Below are positions 1-10,536 of a DNA stretch of 64,000 bases, one piece after another. Origin of the DNA: Diplonema papillatum (taxonomy: Eukaryota; Euglenozoa; Diplonemea; Diplonemida; Diplonemidae); the NCBI GenBank assembly GCA_030068145.1, contig JAPJBO010000655.1:62001-126000 (forward strand). Direction: 5' to 3'. A program made the translations under genes and the position numbers. How positions within the stretch are numbered: the first letter of the stretch is position 1; each line of letters starts with the position of its first letter. The notes under the pieces are model-generated. The model saw only the letters and a program-made list of their open reading frames with translations. It had not been told where the DNA came from and searched no databases.

Positions 1-60
1 AGCACCCTGAACCCAAAGGAAAACCACGGGGATTGGTCCCGGCGACACCACAGAAATTCT

Positions 61-633
61 TTGGATGAAGTGCTCAAGCACGTTGTTCCCTATGCCGACC
101 GGAAGAAGAAGTCCCTTGGGACCTTCAAAGATCGCGAGAGCCAGGTAACCACCGAACTTACAACGTTCTGGAACCACGGGGTTGTTCCTGCTTGCGCAGG
201 CTCGTTCCTCAAATACTGGAGCACCCACACACGCCGCCTTGACTTCCCCGTGTTGAGTTCCTTTGCCATTGCACTTGCCAACTGCACAACAACCGAGGCT
301 GCGGTAGAACGGAACTTCAAGGTCCTCTCGCGGCAGTTAACGAAGCACCGCGCATCCTTAAAGTCGCAAAAAGCATCTTCTTTGGCGATCATCGCGATTA
401 ACTATCCGAAGCTTGCTGCCGACCACTTTGCACCCGAATCTGAGAAGAAGGCAGCCACAGAAAAAAGAATGTTCACACGCCTTGCCATGCGGCTGTCCGA
501 AGAGCAAAAGAGTTGCATTGCCCCGTGGTTCTCACTCAGCCCGCAGGGTACAAATGCCAGTCCACCCCAGAGTCAGACATCTTCTTCCAATGATGTATCA
601 CCGCCTAACAATGTTGCCCGGGCTCTTTACTGA
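61..633 (+). mobile_element. hAT-family transposase, C-terminal fragment (copy 1)
   Basis: The 190-residue reading frame carries the dimerisation region typical of hAT DNA-transposon transposases. It has a Phe-Trp around residue 35, then FPVLSSFAIALANCTTTEA, then a VERNF motif (the VERxFS box of the family) and an Arg/His segment followed by an Ala-rich helix. The tail is Ser/Gln/Pro-rich and ends at a stop at 631-633. The catalytic core (DDE residues, BED zinc finger) is absent here and could lie upstream of the window edge, so I cannot tell whether the copy is whole. It is on the plus strand, opposite to all host genes. No terminal inverted repeat was found on its right side. Confidence 0.6.
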
Positions 634-1060
634 GTCATAATTACTGGCAATCACACCCATCCAAAATCCCCCTGTTCTCATTATGAATATCTCTTGCATA
701 AACTCAGTGAAGTACCTCTCCTCCGCCAGACTGCTGCTTGCCAGTGCCCTGGCAGGGGTGAGGGGTGGTGCTTACCACCTCGAATGTATCAGCTCTGTTC
801 CCCTTACTTCTGGTGAAGCTCCGAACTTCACTCTAATTCCTCTCTGTTCTCGATCTGAATTCGCCAAGAAAGCCCAAAAAAATGTTCTTCAGTTCCCTCA
901 CCAACTTTTCTACAGTAAGCACAGCACCCCAGGAGGATGCCGCCAGTACCCCAGTCAGGGTGGCCCCAGGCTGACAAGCACACAGAGACATACCAGATAG
1001 TCCAAACACAGGTGGGGACACGAGAACAACACGATACATCATCGAAAAACGTATGTATAA
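634..1060. other. spacer between two hAT fragments
   Basis: About 430 bases without a convincing gene; short frames exist on both strands but none looks like protein. It separates two hAT-type C-termini of different sequence, so it is not a simple tandem duplication. Confidence 0.4.
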
Positions 1061-1075
1061 TTGTGTTGTGTTGGT

Positions 1076-1100
1076 GTCCAGAAAACGCTGTTTTCTGGAC
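1076..1100. repeat. perfect 11-bp hairpin
   Basis: GTCCAGAAAAC at 1076-1086, a three-base loop GCT, then the exact reverse complement GTTTTCTGGAC at 1090-1100. It is followed by (A/C)-rich 'AGCCACAA' phrases that partly recur inverted ('TTGTGGCT') at 1166-1175. It may be subterminal structure of the hAT element that follows; this is inference. Confidence 0.5.
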
Positions 1101-1229
1101 CAGTTCCACGGGGCCACAATAAAAAAGATTCTAGCCACAATAGCCACAATACTTTGTGGGTAAATGTTGTGGCTATTCTGCCCACATTGTGGGAAAGTTG
1201 TGGGTGCACAGTGCTGCAAGTCGCCGAAG

Positions 1230-2182
1230 AGCGCGTAACGCTTCTCTTGATGAAAGAAGACAAGCATGCGTGTCTTCTCTGCCCTGGTATCGCTACCCTG
1301 CTAGAAGGCAACATGTGGACCCAATTCGTCGCACTTCAACCCTTCATGCAAGCTATCGGGCTGGCAGTTAGTTTGCTGCAGTCAACGAACGCTCGAGCGG
1401 CCTACATCATTCCTGCTCTCATGTTTGTGAAGGCCTCATGTGACGAAAGTGCCGGAACGATGCCTACCGCACTCACGAGGACGAAAATGCAGGCAGTAAA
1501 GGCGAAAATCGAGGACAGGATCGCAAAATACCGGAAGCACGAAGGGGGCTGGATCAGTGCCGCAACTGTGCTCACGCCGCGCATGGGGTCGACACTTGGA
1601 AAGCCATCGCAGCCACCAGATGAGAAGTCACCCCTCAGAATCCTCACGGACTACGCCATCGAACCTGAAACGCGAAAGATCGCGAAGGCCTACATCAAGT
1701 CGGTTGCTGGGGTGGCTGCAGCTTCCGAGCTGCTGGAGTTTTCGAGTGGTACTGGCGTCTTCGCCGATGACAAGGAAGAACTGGAACTCCTTGCCTGCAC
1801 GAGGTCTCCCGAAGCATGGTGGAAAGTCGTAGCGGGAACAAGGACGTCCAATCTTGCCAAAGTTGCATCAGAGGTGACCGCCATCACAGCGAGTTCTGCG
1901 GACGTGGAACGCGCATTCTCTAGTATGCAGTGGCTTTCCCACGGTCGCCGCAACCGCCTCCTGGCTCAGAAAATGCACCAAACGTGTGTTGTGCACACTA
2001 ACTTGCACCCGCGCACACCTCCGGATAACTGTTGGTGGGATGAGGGGAAGCTGGCAGAGGAAGCAAGACGGACACCGGGTCCTGGAAGTTCCCAGTCACC
2101 GATCGAAGTTGATGATGTAGCCACCGACGTTTTGGGCGGCGATGACGGCAGTGATTCCTCAAGCCAATCATCTTGGCACTGA
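1230..2182 (+). mobile_element. hAT-family transposase, C-terminal fragment (copy 2)
   Basis: An open frame runs to a stop at 2180-2182. Its last third shows the hAT dimerisation block: a TrpTrp at 'PEAWWKVV', then 'LAKVASEVTAITASSADVER' (assadvERaFS box), 'AFSSMQWLSHGRRNRLL', and a His/Thr 'HTNLHPRTPPDNCWWDE' run. The tail is acidic and Ser-rich. The frame can be read upstream to 1061, but protein-like composition begins only near 1230 and no start codon is convincing. The DDE catalytic part is not visible, so this is a 5'-truncated or intron-split element. It is clearly diverged from copy 1 at 61-633. Confidence 0.6.
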
Positions 2183-3203
2183 GGTATTTGAATTTTTTGG
2201 ATTTTTTTGATTTTTTTTGAATTTTTTTTGGAATTTTATCATCACTGTATACACCCCCCCCTTTTTTTGTTGGAGATCTCCCGAAAAGTTAGTGTGACGT
2301 CCAGGCATCTTGTTAAGAACCATCCATCCATCCATCAGCCGGCTGACCCCCCCCCCCCCCCCTCAGGCTATTTTCACTGTGGAGGGGGGAGACGCTACCT
2401 GTCACACTCTAAGGTGGTCACCACGGTGGGCGGTCAGAAAAAAAAAATTTTTTTTTTGCCCCAAATACCCCAAATACCACACTTTGGAAAATTTTTGTGG
2501 GCCCACTTTTGGCAGGGAATTTTGACCATTTCACCTTAGAGATTTTGACCACCCAGCCTCCAAGGCAACTGCACTGTAGAGGGGGGGGGGGGGGTCTGGT
2601 TTATCCGGCCATCCGGCCAAAGTGGCTGATCCTTAACAAGAGCGCTGGTGACGTCTGCCCCCCCCCTCGGGGGCTCTTATAATTATATTGTCGCATCCGT
2701 TTCCTGCTTCTTCCCCGTTTTCGTGTATCATGCGTGCACAACGCGGACAAGCTGAGTAAGACGTCGTTGTATTCCTCAGCGTCGTCAGAAAGGAAAAAGA
2801 TCACCGCACCGATTCCTGAGTACCTCCGAGCGTGAACAGAGAGAACGAAGCCAGACCAGGGCTGGACTGGACCCAGCCCCAGGCACGCCTGCACAGAAGC
2901 CTGAACGGGCAGAACAGGAGACCCAACCAGGGAAGACAGCAGACAGGAGAACCCCCGGGACTGAAAGGAAACGGGGGAACAGGAACCGGGACTGCGCGAA
3001 AAGCGCACAGAGGCTGTGAAGGGGGGAGCCCCGCGGGTGTGCCTGTTGACCATGTCAATGGGCCAACCAGGCGAGATCACATGGGGGGCAAGGGAGGGCG
3101 GGAAGAAAAAATCGGTCTCAGTAGACCCACCTCAACCCACCCGAATTCTCCTGTTGTAGGCTCGGGTGGTGTGCTCATCCTGTCATGCGCTTTGCTCCAG
3201 TTC
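2183..3203. other. gene-free spacer with homopolymer tracts
   Basis: About 1 kb with no supported gene. It holds T-rich runs at 2196-2240, a run of 16 C near 2347-2362, A and T runs at 2439-2456, and a G run at 2581-2594. The block 'GGCTGACCC...GTGGAGGGGGGAGACG' resembles 'GCACTGTAGAGGGGGGG' near 2570. It ends in a (AGT)n microsatellite at 3215-3236. Confidence 0.4.
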
Positions 3204-3575
3204 CTACCGTATACTAAAGTAGTAGTAGTAGTAGTATGTGTCATCCCAATCCGGGAACAAGTCAGGGAGAAGAACGGGGCAATCGTTACAAACAAACGAG
3301 TGACTTAAGGTGGCCGCTTGAGCGGCGCCAATCCGAGCGCACACAGCAGCAGTGACGCGTCGGCAGTATTTGCACTTCAGGATGGGGCTGCCGTCATGAG
3401 CGTCGACGGCTAGCGAGTGTCGGCAGAGGGTGCAGTGGTCGGAGCAAGCTTGAACGTGGCAGGTCGGTGCCGCACAAATGAGTTGGTCGTTGTACCTCAG
3501 CGCATTAACCTTGTGCAATGCGCCGCGCAGCCTGCGAGATACGCGCTTCCGGGGGTCGTCCGGATCCGGTTCCAC
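3204..3575 (-). pseudogene. Cys/His-rich (zinc-binding-like) reading frame, probable relic of a dispersed element
   Basis: Read on the minus strand, the central part has the spacing C..C-x3-H-x3-C-x3-H-C-x2-C-x2-H (ICAAPTCHVQACSDHCTLC), then SLAVDAHDGSP, then C-x2-C, and later FVCNDCP. This is a plausible zinc-binding fold. It ends in a run of Tyr encoded by a (TAC)n microsatellite. A degraded relative with the same 'HSL(A/T)VDAHDG' stretch and the same (TAC)n edge lies at about 30950-31110, so this is a dispersed repeat family rather than a single-copy host gene. The parent element is unknown to me. Confidence 0.4.
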
Positions 3576-4450
3576 GTGCCTTCATGCCTTTCCGCGTCTT
3601 CCGCGGAGGCCGCACGGTTCCCCCTAAAAAAAAAAAAGAAAAATGGCGCAGCCGCAGACGGGCGGCCGGGAGGACAGGACGGGAAGGTTGCCGCCCGCAA
3701 ACTTGCGCATTTGGAGGAACGGGTGTGCCCTGTGACATTTACACTCCCGCTCAAAAAAACAGGAACAAGAGCAGCAGCTAGATGAGCAGCAAGCTATGAG
3801 CAAGAAAAAGCCCGTCGGTAGACTGAGATGTAGCTAGAAGTGGCGGTAGTCTGCACCGCCTTCTGAATACCTCTTTGCTCGTGACTGCGCCTTCTCAGTT
3901 CGTCTCAATCGTCGAGATCGGGTGCTCACGAGTATGCGTCTTTCGACACACCGTATGGGAGCGTTAAAGTGACCGTCCCCGTCACCCCGAATACCGTTAC
4001 ACCGGCAGCAATACCTAATGATCATGGTGTCTGGCTGGTGTTTGGCTTCTCCTAAGGTACATTGCCATCTGCTATTACAACAAAAAGAAAATCTCAACTG
4101 GACAGATGGCGCAAACCCTCTCCGGTAAGAGTCGGGTCTAAAGCTCTCAGCGACTTCACGGCAGAAAATGCGTGCGTCAATTTCGTTACAGGAGAAGCTG
4201 TACACGCTGTACCTTTGGAGCCATTTTACCGAAGCACTCCCTTCTCCTATCGTCGGATCAGGAATTCCCGCCGCGCCAATGAACCTTTGCGGATTCATGT
4301 CACACCGCGATGTCTACGTCGCATACACCCTGCTTGCTGCTCATGCAAAATTGCTCGACCGAATCGCGCTTTTTGAGTGGGAATGCAATTCCATAACGGT
4401 TGGCGAGACTTTGGCTGATCCCTCATTACCAAACCTCAAACAACGAATCG
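3576..4450. other. gene-free spacer
   Basis: No supported gene. It contains an A-rich run at 3625-3645 and otherwise unremarkable mixed sequence. Frames longer than 100 codons exist on both strands near 3834-4536 but show no motif and no splice-consistent continuation. Confidence 0.35.
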
Positions 4451-4453
4451 GCG

Positions 4454-4880
4454 GTCAGACGGCTCTTCCTATCCGATGTGTCAGTCACACGTCGATCAGT
4501 TTTGGATGGTGCTGGTCATCATTCCGACAGAATTAACGAACAGCAATGAGGCCAGGAAAGTGGGGTAACGAACAGATAAAGGGTGGTGGTTCGGTGTCAG
4601 ACGGCTCTTCCTATCCGGTTGTTAGTCAGAAGTCGATCAGCAGTGGATGGATACATCATCATTCCGAAGGAATCAATTATTCGATTCCTGCAACAAACAA
4701 GGGACATGAGGGAATGGTGCGGATGTCGGCTTTTTCTGCGTCAGACGGCTCTTCCTATCCGATGTGTCAGCCATGGGTCGATCAGTATTGGATGGTTCAG
4801 GTCATCATCGCAGCGAGAAGTTACAAAATGGGTTTGCGAAGTGCGCAAACACGGGTTCACCAATACGGTCCACGATGTTA
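4454..4880. repeat. three-copy tandem repeat, period about 143 bp
   Basis: The phrase GTCAGACGGCTCTTCCTATC recurs at about 4454, 4597 and 4740, each time followed by a diverged '(G)TGTCAGnCA...GTCGATCAG' and 'TGGATGG'. The first 45 bases of each unit are strongly conserved while the rest has diverged, so the array is old or selection acts only on the head of the unit. Confidence 0.7.
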
Positions 4881-5278
4881 AATCATAGAAGAAGAAGGGT
4901 TCGAATCTCTCAAAACAAGGGCAGCTTGGGGCACTATATGCGGACCATTCTCGGAAGAGAACAGCACCGCATCGAGTCGGGGGAATGTTCGACCGAAATT
5001 CCCCGGAGCTAGGAGAGAGAGATGTGTAGAAGGCTTTTTCCGGAGGTGCGTCCACACCCACACATGTTCACCCGATCACGGATTTGGTGATCGGTGTTAT
5101 TTCGTTGTCATCCATCCTGACGCCCGGAGATAGTAGTACAGTGCACGATCTCGACGCATTTTTCGTACGAGCTTCCCGGTCTCGGGGTTGAGACAAGCCC
5201 GACAAGGACATGCGATGGTGCATGCGACAGTGCGTAGGACGAAGCTTGGGGCTGCAGGAGGCAGGTGAGCGTCCAGCA

Positions 5279-7218
5279 CTAACTCACGGCGTCGGGCTCA
5301 TGGGATACTTCTTCGCAACAGTCCTCTTCGGTCACCCAAAGACCGTCTGCGTTCTTGGTGCGCACGGGACCCAGCAACGGGTCAACGTAGTTCGGTCCGC
5401 TTTGCCCGGGTTGCAGCTGTCCCACGCGCTTCATCAATTCGTTCGTGTAGTACTGAAGGTACTTGAAGACATCGATCACGTCATGCAGAGTGGTCTTGTC
5501 GTTCAACGCGTCCATCAGCGCCGTCGTCATGTACACACATGAAAAGCTGCGGGAAGTGGCTTGTTGCTGCTGGCAAGGCAGGCGGGATGAACACAACAGA
5601 GCGTTGAGGTGGGATCATGATTCGGTCGTGCTTCGCCGTTATTAACGACGGTAATCCGAATAAAAGTTCGGTTTCGCTGCGAGGCATTTCCCCGCTACGG
5701 AACATGAAAAGCGGGCTCATTTGAAGTCCGCTTAGTTTTTGTTTTGTTTTAGGCGACCCTCGTGTTGAAAGACGCCAAACCTGAGGAAGATCTCGAGGCA
5801 GCAGACGATCATCGACGCTGAGTTTATCGCTGTGGCTTCGTTGCACTTCCGGTTGTCTGGATTCGAAACCTGTTTGAAGGGTGCACCGATGCCTCCGGTG
5901 ATTTCCGGGTGGACGTACCCACGCAGGGACACAGGGTGGGCCCAGCATCAAATGATTTCCGGGTGGACGTCCCCACGCGGCGACACAGGGTGGTCCCAGC
6001 ATCAAATGATTTCCGGGTGGACGTATCCACGCAGCGACACAGGGTGGGCCAGCATCAGTCGAACACGTTGATTCCGCGGCGCCCTGACGGGAGCATCGAG
6101 CACTTTTTTTCGGCTTCCTTAACAAAGTTCCCCTCCTCCGCCTCATACATACAGAGGCTACTCTCTGTGTAAGAGGCCTCGATAAATCGCCGCATACCAA
6201 GTCCAACCGAGGATTGCAGGCGTACACGCTTTGCTGAACATGGTGCGCCTCGACGTAGAGGAACGCGACCAGCAGAGACAGCGTCCAGAGCTGCGAAACC
6301 CAGAAGCTGTGGTATTTTGGGTTAAAGTTTGTTTGAACTCCGGAATCGCAACGTCTCAAAAGAAGACCTGTTGAGTTTGACTCTAGTCTGACCTTGTGCA
6401 GTGGCACGAGAGAATAGGGGAAGCCGCAACAATGAAATACCACTACTCTTGTTGTCGCTTTAAACGTCGTTGGAGACACAAGTCAGGTTTCCGGGTGACG
6501 TTCAGCAGTGGACTGCTTGCGAGCAGAGCTACTCATATCCGAATCTGAAGTGCCAGGCTCTGAAAAGGAGACGCGGGAGGTGCGAGGAGAGACGAAAAAG
6601 GCCACACCACCGCAGGAACAACTCGTTTTCAGCAAGCACGCCGAGTAGTCCGACGATTCCGGACAAGACGGCGACGACCCCCACGCAAAACGACGCCACG
6701 ACAACTTCGATGCGCCCGCCGTCGACTTCGGTGGAGCCGAGCCCCCAGAGGCAGCCCGCGCAGAGGAACTGCAGCAGGATGCATGGGATCAGGCGCACGG
6801 CCTGGAGGGCTATTCGGTCCTCCTCTATCCGCAGGCGGCGCTGGAGCCACTGCCAGGTCAGCAGCTCGTACTTGTCGGAGGTCCGGTCGAGGAAAGGGAT
6901 CCCGGGGATGCCACCCGCCAACACGGTCGTGATTTCGGGGTCGTCTGCGGTGTCCTTCAGCTCGTCCAGCCCCGCGTGCCAGCGGCGCATAGCCGCGTCG
7001 GTTAGCGGGCCGCCGGCACCGACTTCGGCCAGCAGCCGCGCCCCGCCCAGCTTCCGCCCGCGCTCGAACCGCTCGCGGTCGACGCCTGCGTCGAAGCCCG
7101 CGGCGCCGAACGGGTCGGCCACGACGCCCGCCGCCCGCCCCGCCGCCGCGTACCCGGCTCCCATCGCCTGCCCCAGCGACGTCGGCTGCGTCCCGGGCAC
7201 AGCGCGGTAGTCCCACAT
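5279..7218 (-). CDS. three-pass membrane protein of unknown function, at least three exons
   Basis: Proposed exons on the minus strand are 7218-6611, 6306-6198 and 5566-5279. Phases agree (2/2, 0/0). Donors are GTGGTG and GTATGC; acceptors are CCACAG and CCAGCAG. The ATG at 7218 (MWDYRAV) follows a candidate spliced-leader acceptor CACGCAG near 7250. The product is about 330 residues: an Ala/Gly-rich, Arg-containing N-terminal half, a segment near 140-165 (LTWQWLQRRLRIEEDR), then hydrophobic helices at about 168-186, 190-215 and 205-230 (the last made by joining exon 1 to exon 2: FLRFWVSQLWTLSLLVAFLY), a Cys-containing loop, and a soluble C-terminal part with a DVIDVFKYLQYYTNEL helix. I do not recognise the family. 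The stop at 5279 overlaps a strong donor (GTGAGT at 5287); using it with an acceptor at 5252 would make a 36-base intron and a different 47-residue end at 5108. Confidence 0.55.
5900..6060. repeat. 54-bp tandem repeat, three copies, inside an intron
   Basis: GATTTCCGGGTGGACGT recurs at 5900, 5954 and 6008, a period of exactly 54. It lies within the last intron of the membrane-protein gene. The unit length is a multiple of three, so the array also makes a spurious open frame on both strands. Confidence 0.8.
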
Positions 7219-7249
7219 CGGGAGGATCAGCGACGGCAAAATGTTCGCC

Positions 7250-8176
7250 CTGCGTGGTGGGGATTGGGGGTTTCAAGCTTTGCTGGGGGTTGTGCTTAGT
7301 TCCACCTGCCTCGGAATTGTCAGCACCCTGGTCAGAGCACCGGCCCAAGTACTCACCTCACCAACCAGTCTGATGCGTGGCTGGAACGGTCCCTTTGCAG
7401 TACGAGAAGCTCCGTGGTCCACAGAACCCAACGTTTTCATCGTTCTTCACCACACCCTCTGTGGGATCTGATGAGCGATCACTCGGACACCTCAGGTCAG
7501 CTCTCGGTTCATCCCGCGTCGCCAGTCGTAACAGATTCTTGCCTGCCGACAGCTTTGTGCCGGGTCCTCGCTGGGGTTGTGCTTGGTTTGTGCAAATTAC
7601 TTACTGGGTTTGTGCTTTGTCGTGTTTTGCTCTGGGGTAGTGCTTAATGGGGGGATCGAATAATAACACCTGTGTTATTATTCGAATTGTCGAATAATAA
7701 TAAAAGTTCCGGGTAGCAGGATCAAACAGTGGTAGTGTTTTTAGACAACCAGACGTGTGTCAAATAACTGTTATTATTCGACTCCCCCCTTTAGTGTTCT
7801 TGCCGGCTTTGTGCCAGATTATTGGCGTTGTGTTTGGTCCTTCAAGAAAAGAGCCTCTCCCTACACCAAAACGCCCAGCCTCAGAAGCGTGGAGCTTGAG
7901 GCTGGAGCTCCGGGTTTGTTCGGGTTTGTAAGCTGGTCCATCCCCTCCTGATAGACTGTGATAGACAGAAAAATGCAGCTGCAGGCAATTCTATGCAGCT
8001 CCAGGGGATGGGGATGGACCTGATAAACCGTGGTGGACTTCGATTCGCTACAATGAACAGCGGCAGGCAACTCGATGCAGCTCCAGGAGATAGTGATGGA
8101 CCGGCTTATTTTGGTGTGCCTGGGCACGCCATCTTTAACTCTTAGCTTCTGAGGCGGCGTGCACAGAAAGAAACGC
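7250..8176. other. spacer around the 151-bp element
   Basis: No gene supported. Imperfectly repeated phrases such as 'GTTGTGCTTRGTTTGTGC' and 'TGCCGGSTTTGTGCC' occur at 7275-7300, 7545-7620 and 7800-7815. Near 7970-8095, two related blocks ('GGCAATTCTATGCAGCTCC' and 'GGCAACTCGATGCAGCTCC') form a diverged tandem duplication of about 85 bp. Confidence 0.4.
7649..7799. mobile_element. 151-bp inverted-repeat element (MITE-like)
   Basis: The left end GGGGGGATCGAATAATAACA (7649-7668) is matched by the right end TGTTATTATTCGACTCCCC... (7779-7799) with a single one-base gap, giving terminal inverted repeats of about 20 bp tipped by six G/C. The left repeat has its own inner mirror (GTGTTATTATTCGA at 7671-7684), forming a 14-bp hairpin with a two-base loop. 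There is no coding capacity. Flanks read ..GCTTAAT and TTTAGTG.., so a short TTA-type target duplication is possible but not clear. It is non-autonomous; the parent family is unknown. Confidence 0.65.
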
Positions 8177-9060
8177 TTACCGGTAATCCATTTCCACGTC
8201 GGATGACATTCCTGTTGTCGGCAGACACGACATCGGCTGCCCGCTTTCATCGAGCGGGCCCACGCTGCTGGGGCCAAGCTGTTCAGTGTACGCGCTGGTT
8301 ACCTGTCGGGGGGATTTACGTGTACACTGCTCCCGCGTGTGGGGGGACTGCAGGAACGACGGGGTGGCTCGGCCCCTTTGAGTACCAACACAGTCCGCAT
8401 TGGTGCTGAAATTCAGAATTAAACGTGCTTTCCACCCTCCTGCTCCACGCTCTCTAACACTTTCTATCCATCAATTCGGTCTGAATGCTTGCCTGCCACT
8501 TTTACACACCGCGTTGCCACAGGAAGCTCTTCCTCTCCCAATGCCCGCCACAAGTTCAGAGTTCCCGACAGGGGGGGGCGTCGTAATTGCACTTGGTTCT
8601 GGGAAACACGTACGAGGGTGAGAATGCTTTGGTCATCGCCGTCGGTTGGGTAGCTGAGTCTGGTTCTTGGGGGGATTGTAAGGACGTGCTTGGAATGGAT
8701 ATGTGCTCAACACCGCACTGGTCCCGTCTGCGCCGTGTTTCGGTCCTTCGAGTTACGCGGACACATGGCAGAACCATCATCAGCGCGAGTCTGGGGAGGG
8801 CAGAAGAACTGCGTCGTTTTCTTTCGATATCCGCCTCTTTGTTGTCGAGGGGGGCTGCACACCTTGTCTTGCGCCTCTTGACGGCGGATCGTCCGCGGGA
8901 AGAGGTTTCGGAGGAATACCCAGTGGACCTCCCAGAAGTCGCGTGCGTCGTGCTCACGCCCGTCCAGGACATCCTTGTACTCAGCCGGCACGTCGGTGCC
9001 GGTGTCGTCGGTTCGGCCAACAAAAACATCCCGCTGGCTCCTCGGCGACGTCTGCTTCAT
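8177..9060 (-). CDS. small two-exon gene, 80-residue hydrophilic protein
   Basis: Exon 1 (9060-8920, 47 codons) starts MKQTSPRSQRD and ends ...ARDFWEVHW at a GTATTC donor. Exon 2 (8278-8177) begins after acceptor CTGAACAG and ends ...SSDVEMDYR with a TAA stop. Both boundaries are phase 0 and the joined frame is open. The protein is charged, has no signal peptide or membrane segment, and carries acidic and Tyr/Trp-containing stretches (EYKDVLDGREHDARDFWEVHW). I do not recognise it. The size and composition would fit a small axonemal or mitochondrial accessory protein, but that is a guess. A further exon between the two cannot be excluded. Confidence 0.4.
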
Positions 9061-9600
9061 GTGCCCAGCAGACTTCCACCGAGCGCGATGCAGCAGAGCA
9101 GGCCAAGAAAGCTTAGCAGAAAGCTTACTATCGGGTCTATGCACGCCACGCGTCGGACTTTTTAAGCTAGCAGAAAGCGTACTAGCGGGTCTATGCACGC
9201 CACGCTCGCACACGCTACAGAGATTTGACGCCGGAACTCCCCTCCCAGAAAACTGTATTGGTCGGGCAGCTGTACTTTGCAGGCTCCGTGATAATCCGGA
9301 GACTACGGAGTATCACGGATTTTCCGAGGGAATCTGCGAGGCTTGACGAATGTACATACAGGGTGTCCATTCTACGGGGGAAACATTTTGTTTTGTTTTT
9401 GGATAGGTGGAGTGACCCCTTGGGTATCACCCCATCGTAAGTTGTTCTTCGGATTTCTTCATTCCTTTCCTCTCATTGAACGAAAAGCGCTGCTGCAATG
9501 CACAGCAGCAACGCCTGACTGCAATGTACTGCAATGCCCAACACTGAGGATAGCCGAGAGATTCTCGGGTGGTCCCCTCATCTCCAGTGTTCTAGCTTGG
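9061..9600. other. spacer with a 9-bp hairpin
   Basis: No gene supported. TCCGTGATA at 9285-9293 pairs with TATCACGGA at 9311-9319 around a 17-base loop, and the loop itself contains CCGGAG...CTACGGAG. A short diverged duplication ('AAGCTTAGCAGAAAGC..GGGTCTATGCACGCCACGC') lies at 9105-9210. Confidence 0.4.
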
Positions 9601-9627
9601 TTTGCCGTCGACGGGATCGTGGAGTCT

Positions 9628-10536
9628 GACCTGTTCAAGCGAAGCAACGAAACAAGACAAAAAACGTTGTTGAGCAAGTCTACAGAAATAGGAAAAGAAT
9701 CGGCAAAAGCCCTACAGCAGGCCTGTGCTTCACGTGTCAGGTGCTGCCGCAGCGCTGGGCGCCATTTACCGAATTGCCAATGTGCACGGAAGGCATGTGA
9801 GCAAAAGACAACGCCTTGCAGAGATCAACAAACCGGCAGATCGACGCCGAGCCGAACGGCTTTCGTTCCTGTCCAGGGAGCAAGAACTTCGTGCCGCAGG
9901 CGCTTGCATGTTGACCGGTCGGCTTGAGGAACCTACTAGAGAGCGTTGCCTTTAGCTTGACAGATGAGAAAGTCACAGAAAATGAGCGGATTGTGGAGAG
10001 GAAGACCGACAACGGGCCGACGCGTTCTTCAGGGTTGGCATGGGGGCCGTAGTGGCCGGAAGCCCCGCTGCAACAAACTTGGTAAGAGTGTTGACGAGCG
10101 ATAGAAGAACAAACGAAGGAGCCGTTGAACAAGTTTGCTTTGGAAAAGGCGGGAACATGTCGCCCGCATCCGGTCCGATCGTGAGCGGTTGGCGCTCGCG
10201 TGGACTTCGGTTAAGGAACATTTCCGGAGCTGGGGCTTGCACTGATAAACGAAGCAACGGACGATCGGCATCAACTGACCAAAGGTGATGAAAATGATAA
10301 GGCAAAAGTTTCTTGTTCTTCGCGTGTACAGGGTATAAACCTCTCGGGGAGGGATTCCTGTACGAGCACTTTTTCGTTGGCTTCGTTTTCTCTTTCATGT
10401 GCAACCGTTGTTCCGGAAATGTTCCCGTCAGTACAGATGTACTAATAAAAAAAAAATCTTCGACCTTCAGCCGAGAGACGTTGTGCACCCATTCGGTAGG
10501 GTTGTCATGTCAGAACTGTACTCTCAGCTCTCCCGT
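9628..10536. repeat. 3'-flanking unit of the secreted-protein array (copy 1)
   Basis: This stretch downstream of gene copy 1 is a close relative of 12230-12885, 21330-21988 and 23680-24336, and a more diverged one of 17110-17494. Landmarks shared by the closer relatives are CTACAGCAGGCCTGTGCTTC, GTGCTGCCGCAGCGCTG, TTGACGAGCGATAGAAGAAC and GACTTCGGTTAAG. It has no coding capacity of its own and would form the 3' untranslated and intergenic part of each unit. Only this copy carries the inverted-repeat insertion at 10215. Confidence 0.75.
10215..10446. mobile_element. dispersed inverted-repeat element, copy A
   Basis: It begins GGAACATTTCCGGA and carries the exact reverse complement TCCGGAAATGTTCC at 10412-10425. 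A second, imperfect inner match (TTGCAC / GTGCAA) extends the arms to about 28 bp. It then continues for about 21 bases (CCGTCAGTACAGATGTACTA) to an A-rich edge. The other units of the gene array lack it (for example 12797-12806), so this is an insertion with ready-made empty sites. A second copy lies at 27592. It has no coding capacity. Confidence 0.7.

Noticed and set aside
4905-4920. tRNA B-box-like GGTTCGAATCT, and similar strings near 16228 and 31122
   Set aside because: No A box, acceptor stem or cloverleaf could be folded around any of them.
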